Source: Azoarcus olearius (GTDB lineage Bacteria; Pseudomonadota; Gammaproteobacteria; Burkholderiales; Rhodocyclaceae). Taken from it: DNA of 64,000 nt. The DNA lies in NCBI RefSeq assembly GCF_001682385.1, contig NZ_CP016210.1:248001-312000 (forward strand), given 5' to 3'. The notes below the pieces were generated by a model, which ran no database searches, was not told where the DNA came from, and worked only from the letters and a program-made list of their open reading frames with translations. Position numbers and translations under genes: made by a program. Shown piece by piece: positions 61,128 through 64,000 of the stretch; the stretch's first letter is position 1; the number at the start of each line of letters is the position of its first letter.

Positions 61128-61649
61128 ATGGGCATCGAGCGCGTGAAGGTGTGGGACCTGCCGGTGCGGCTGTTCCACTGGAGTCTGGTGGCGGCCTTCC
61201 TGACCGCGTGGCTCAGCGCCGACGACGCGGAAACGCTGCATCAGGGCGCCGGCTATTGCGCCCTCGGCCTGGTGGCTTTTCGCGTGCTGTGGGGCTTCGT
61301 CGGCTGCCGCCATGCGCGCTTCGTCGACTTCGTTCCCAGCCCGCAGGGTCTGTTCGGCTACCTGCGCGCGGCGCTGCGGGGGCAGGAGCCGCGCTACCGC
61401 GGCCACAATCCGGCCGCGGCGGTGATGATCCTGTTCCTGCTGGCGATGGTCGGGGTGATCGGCGCCACCGGCTGGGCGATGACGACCGACTGGGGATGGG
61501 GCGCGGACTGGCTGGAGGAGATTCATGAAGCCGCCGCCCACCTCACCCTTGCCGCGGTGGCGGTGCATGTGGCCGCGGCGATCTACGAGAGCTGGCGTCA
61601 CCGCGAGAACCTGGTGCGCGCGATGGTGGATGGCTACAAGCGCTTGTAG
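61128..61649 (+). CDS. Cytochrome b561-type membrane protein
   Basis: A 173-residue protein with four membrane segments and the histidines expected for two b hemes: His17 in RLFHWSL, His39 in ETLHQGAG, and those in EEIHEAAAHLTLAAVAVHVAA. It opens with VWDLPVRLFHW, the usual start of the Ni/Fe-hydrogenase-cytochrome-b-like group. It would pass electrons at the inner membrane. It follows the PepSY gene by 13 bases and is probably in one operon with it. Confidence 0.9.
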   Translation: MGIERVKVWDLPVRLFHWSLVAAFLTAWLSADDAETLHQGAGYCALGLVAFRVLWGFVGCRHARFVDFVPSPQGLFGYLRAALRGQEPRYRGHNPAAAVMILFLLAMVGVIGATGWAMTTDWGWGADWLEEIHEAAAHLTLAAVAVHVAAAIYESWRHRENLVRAMVDGYKRL

Positions 61650-61658
61650 GCCGCGCCG

Positions 61659-61675
61659 GTTAAGCGACGCTTAAG
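61659..61675. promoter_or_regulatory. PmrA/QseB-type binding site before the second metal-efflux adaptor gene
   Basis: GTTAAG, five bases, CTTAAG: same spacing and form as the site at 60767-60783. It starts 46 bases ahead of the adaptor gene's ATG (61721), a good place for an activator site. Confidence 0.6.
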
Positions 61676-61720
61676 GATGGGCCGCCAGCATGGCGGCTTC
61701 ATCGTTTACGCCCTCCAATC

Positions 61721-62824
61721 ATGCCGATCCAACTGCCGTGGCGCCGGCTGGTCCCCGCGCTGCTGATGTCCTTCTCCGTTGCGGCGCCCGCCGCGGCCGC
61801 CGAGGCGGTGGTGCTGGATGCCGCGCGCCTGACCGCCGCCGGCATCGAACTGGCGCCGGTGCAGGCGGCCGGCGCCGCCAGCCTGGCGCACCTGCCGGCG
61901 CGCGTGGTCGTGCCCAGCGCACAGCAACGCTTCGTTGCCGCGCCGGTCGCCGGACTGGTGGCGGCGGTGCTGGTGGGCAGCGGCGAGACGGTCCGTGCCG
62001 GCCAGCCGCTGGCGCGCATCGCCAGCCCCGAGCTGCTCGCGCTGCGCCGCGACCTGACCCAGGCCGGCGCCGAACAGGAACGCGCCCGCCTTGCCTTGCA
62101 GCGCGACCAGCAACTCCACGCCGAAGGCCTGATTCCTGCCGCGCGCCTGGAGGCCACGCGCGCGGCGGCGGCCCAGGCAGGCGCCGCACTGGCCGAGCGC
62201 CGCGCGCTGCTCGGGTTGAGCGGTGGCGCCAGCGAGGGCGGCGGCCAACTCACGATCGTGGCGCCGATCGCCGGCGTGGTGCTGGCGCAGCCGGCCCAGC
62301 CGGGGATGCGGGTGGAGGCTGCGGCGCCGCTGTTCCATATCGCCCGCCTCGATCCGCTCGCGCTCGAGGTCGATCTGCCGCCGGCGCTGGCCGCGCAACT
62401 GAAACCCGGGCTGCGGGTGCGGGTGCCGGCGGGCGGCGCCGAGGGCCGGGTGGTGGCGGTGGGCCGCGCGGTGAGTGGCGCCCAGACCGTGACCGTGCGC
62501 GCGCTGCTCGATCGCGGCCTGGGCGCGCTCGGCCCGGGGCAGAACGTGGAGGTGGAGATCGAGCGCGGCGGCGACGCGGCGGCCGGCGCGGCGCCGGTGT
62601 GGGCGGTGCCCGCCAGCGCGCTGGTGCCGCTGGGCGAGGACGGCGGCGGCAGCGCGGTGTTCGTGCGTCGGGGCGACGCCTTCGTGCCGGTGCCGGTGAG
62701 CGTGCTCGGCGAGCAGGGCGGCAACGCGGTGCTGCGCGGCGAGCTGCACGCCGACGAGCGGGTCGCGGTGCGCGGCGCCAGCCTGCTGAAGGCGGCGGCG
62801 ATGGGCATCGGCAAGGGGGAATGA
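61721..62824 (+). CDS. RND efflux periplasmic adaptor subunit, CzcB-like (second locus)
   Basis: A 367-residue membrane-fusion protein. A signal peptide (LVPALLMSFSVAAPAAAA) precedes the lipoyl/barrel-sandwich part (RFVAAPVAGLVAAVLVGSGE and VAPIAGVVLAQPAQPGMR), a helical hairpin (about 115-165) and barrel domains. It lacks the His-rich N terminus seen in the first locus. It is coupled to the pump gene by ATGA (62821). No outer-membrane factor gene lies upstream, so the duct may be encoded elsewhere or shared. Confidence 0.9.
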   Translation: MPIQLPWRRLVPALLMSFSVAAPAAAAEAVVLDAARLTAAGIELAPVQAAGAASLAHLPARVVVPSAQQRFVAAPVAGLVAAVLVGSGETVRAGQPLARIASPELLALRRDLTQAGAEQERARLALQRDQQLHAEGLIPAARLEATRAAAAQAGAALAERRALLGLSGGASEGGGQLTIVAPIAGVVLAQPAQPGMRVEAAAPLFHIARLDPLALEVDLPPALAAQLKPGLRVRVPAGGAEGRVVAVGRAVSGAQTVTVRALLDRGLGALGPGQNVEVEIERGGDAAAGAAPVWAVPASALVPLGEDGGGSAVFVRRGDAFVPVPVSVLGEQGGNAVLRGELHADERVAVRGASLLKAAAMGIGKGE

Positions 62825-64000
62825 GCGTGCTCGCCCGACTGGTCGAATTCTCGCTGACCCAGCGCCTGCTGGTGCTGGTGCTGACCGCGCTGCTGGTGGG
62901 CGCCGGCGCGATGGCGTTGCGCAGCCTGCCGATCGACGCCTTTCCCGACGTGTCCACCACCCAGGTCAAGATCATCGTGAAGGCGCCCGGCATGACGCCG
63001 GAAGAGGTGGAGGCGCGCATCACGGTGCCGATCGAGCAGGAACTGCTTGGCATTCCCGCCCAGCGCATGCTGCGCGCGGTGTCCAAGTACGGCATCACCG
63101 ACATCACGGTGGATTTCGACGACGGCACCGACATCTACTGGGCGCGCCAGCAGGTGAGCGAACGCCTGGACGCGGCGATGAGCGGGCTGCCGGCGCAGGC
63201 CAGCGGCGGACTCGCGCCGATCACCACGCCGCTGGGCGAGATGTTCATGTTCACGATCGAGGGGCCGCTGTCGCTGGAGGAAAAGCGCACGCTGCTCGAC
63301 CGCGTGATCCGCCCGCAGCTGCGCACCATCCGCGGCGTGGCCGATGTGAACAGCCTGGGCGGGCATGTGCGCAGCTACGAGGTGGTGCCCAACCCGCAAC
63401 TGCTGGCGGCGCGCGGCCTCGGCCTCAACCTGCTGCGCGAGGCGATCGAGCGCAACAACCGCAACGACGGCGCCGGCCGCCTCGGCGACGGCGAGGAAAC
63501 GCTGATCGTGCGCGCCGAGGGCGCGGTGAACGAGCCTGCCGATCTCGCCGCGGTGGTGGTGGCCACCCGCGACGGCGTGCCAGTACGGCTGGGCGACGTC
63601 GCCGAGGTGCGCATCGGGAGCCTCACCCGCTACGGCGCGGTAACGCGCGACGGTGCCGGCGAAACCGTGCAGGGTCTGGTGCTCGGCCTGCGCGGCGCCA
63701 ACGCGCAGGCGGTGATCGCCGGGGTGAAGGCGCGGCTGGCGGAACTCGCCCCCTCGCTGCCGCCCGGCGTCAGCATCGTGCCTTTCTACGACCGCTCGGC
63801 GCTGGTCGATCGCGCGGTCGGCACGGTGTCGAAAGCCCTGTTCGAGGCGATCGCGCTGGTCGTCGTGCTGCTGCTCGCCTTCCTCGGCAACCTGCGCGCG
63901 GCGCTGGTGGTGGCGCTGACGCTGCCGCTGGCTGCGCTCGGCACCTTCATCCTGATGCGTTACACCGGCGTGTCCGCCAACCTGATGAGCCTGGGCGGGC
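62821..64000 (+). CDS. Heavy-metal RND efflux pump, CzcA/CusA family (5' part)
   Basis: Partial gene: about 393 of an expected 1030-1050 residues before the window ends. The start MSVLARLVEFSLTQRLLVL, the segment AFPDVSTTQVKIIVKAPGMTP and the periplasmic loop with VNSLGGHVRSYEVVPNPQ are typical of HME-RND pumps. The window stops just before the TM4 residues that separate metal classes, so the metal cannot be told. It starts in the stop codon of the adaptor gene. Confidence 0.92.
   Translation, partial: MSVLARLVEFSLTQRLLVLVLTALLVGAGAMALRSLPIDAFPDVSTTQVKIIVKAPGMTPEEVEARITVPIEQELLGIPAQRMLRAVSKYGITDITVDFDDGTDIYWARQQVSERLDAAMSGLPAQASGGLAPITTPLGEMFMFTIEGPLSLEEKRTLLDRVIRPQLRTIRGVADVNSLGGHVRSYEVVPNPQLLAARGLGLNLLREAIERNNRNDGAGRLGDGEETLIVRAEGAVNEPADLAAVVVATRDGVPVRLGDVAEVRIGSLTRYGAVTRDGAGETVQGLVLGLRGANAQAVIAGVKARLAELAPSLPPGVSIVPFYDRSALVDRAVGTVSKALFEAIALVVVLLLAFLGNLRAALVVALTLPLAALGTFILMRYTGVSANLMSLGG

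Noticed and set aside
1-64000. tRNA, rRNA, insertion sequences, prophage genes or CRISPR arrays
   Set aside because: None seen on reading both strands: no cloverleaf with a GTTCGA-type loop and acceptor stem, no transposase or integrase motif, no spaced direct repeats.

Overview
The window is very GC-rich, gene-dense DNA from a Gram-negative, probably betaproteobacterial chromosome (an Azoarcus/Thauera-like Rhodocyclales member is my inference, not shown by a marker gene). Supporting signs are outer-membrane efflux and TonB systems, a DksA without zinc ligands, class-III aminotransferase and amine-oxidase operons, TRAP and ABC transport, and ATGA-type translational coupling almost everywhere. 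I saw no rRNA, tRNA, CRISPR array, transposase or phage gene.

Region 1 (1-15186) looks like an amine/amino-acid catabolic island. On the minus strand are a class-III aminotransferase, an Lrp-type regulator, a small 2Fe-2S protein and the start of an FAD oxidoreductase cut by the window edge, followed by a GNAT protein. On the plus strand are an aldehyde dehydrogenase, a HAD-type hydrolase, a DAO-family amine oxidase, a complete peptide-type ABC importer (binding protein, two permeases, fused double ATPase) and a GabD-like semialdehyde dehydrogenase. Together they could import an amine, oxidise or transaminate it to an aldehyde, and oxidise the aldehyde to an acid for central metabolism.

Region 2 (15393-22480) is a heavy-metal RND efflux operon: a CzcI-like His-rich exported protein, a CzcC-type outer-membrane factor, an unknown exported protein, a CzcB-type adaptor, a CzcA/CusA-type pump and a second small exported protein. 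Region 3 (22738-29990) is a metal/siderophore uptake set: a TonB-dependent receptor, a DUF4198 protein, a DUF1624 membrane protein and ExbB-ExbD-ExbD-TonB.

Region 4 (30234-34601, minus) holds an adenine/adenosine deaminase, a Sir2 protein, and two zinc-ribbon membrane proteins, one carrying a CxxCH cytochrome-like site. Region 5 (34793-37689) is a TRAP transporter. Region 6 (37718-44366) is a TetR repressor divergent from a tripartite AcrAB-OprM-type pump, with a clear promoter and tandem operator between them. Region 7 (44524-49669) has bacterioferritin, DksA, a short ferredoxin-reductase-like protein, and a DUF2868/DUF3482 membrane-GTPase pair.

Region 8 (49692-58520, minus) is a tightly coupled cluster resembling the accessory part of an aryl-polyene locus (ACP, membrane protein, AMP-ligase, dehydratase, acyltransferase, LolA-like, MMPL exporter), plus a hydrolase, polysaccharide deacetylase and methyltransferase, but with no ketosynthase or ketoreductase. 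Region 9 (58643-64000) has a QseBC/PmrAB-like two-component system divergent from a PepSY protein, a cytochrome b and a second CzcB/CzcA-type efflux pair that runs off the window. TTAA-type direct repeats matching the consensus of such regulators lie before both the PepSY gene and the adaptor gene.

A modular intergenic repeat with CCCCTTCAAGGGG-type ends occurs four times (about 3061, 13467, 25713 and 30079), always between genes.
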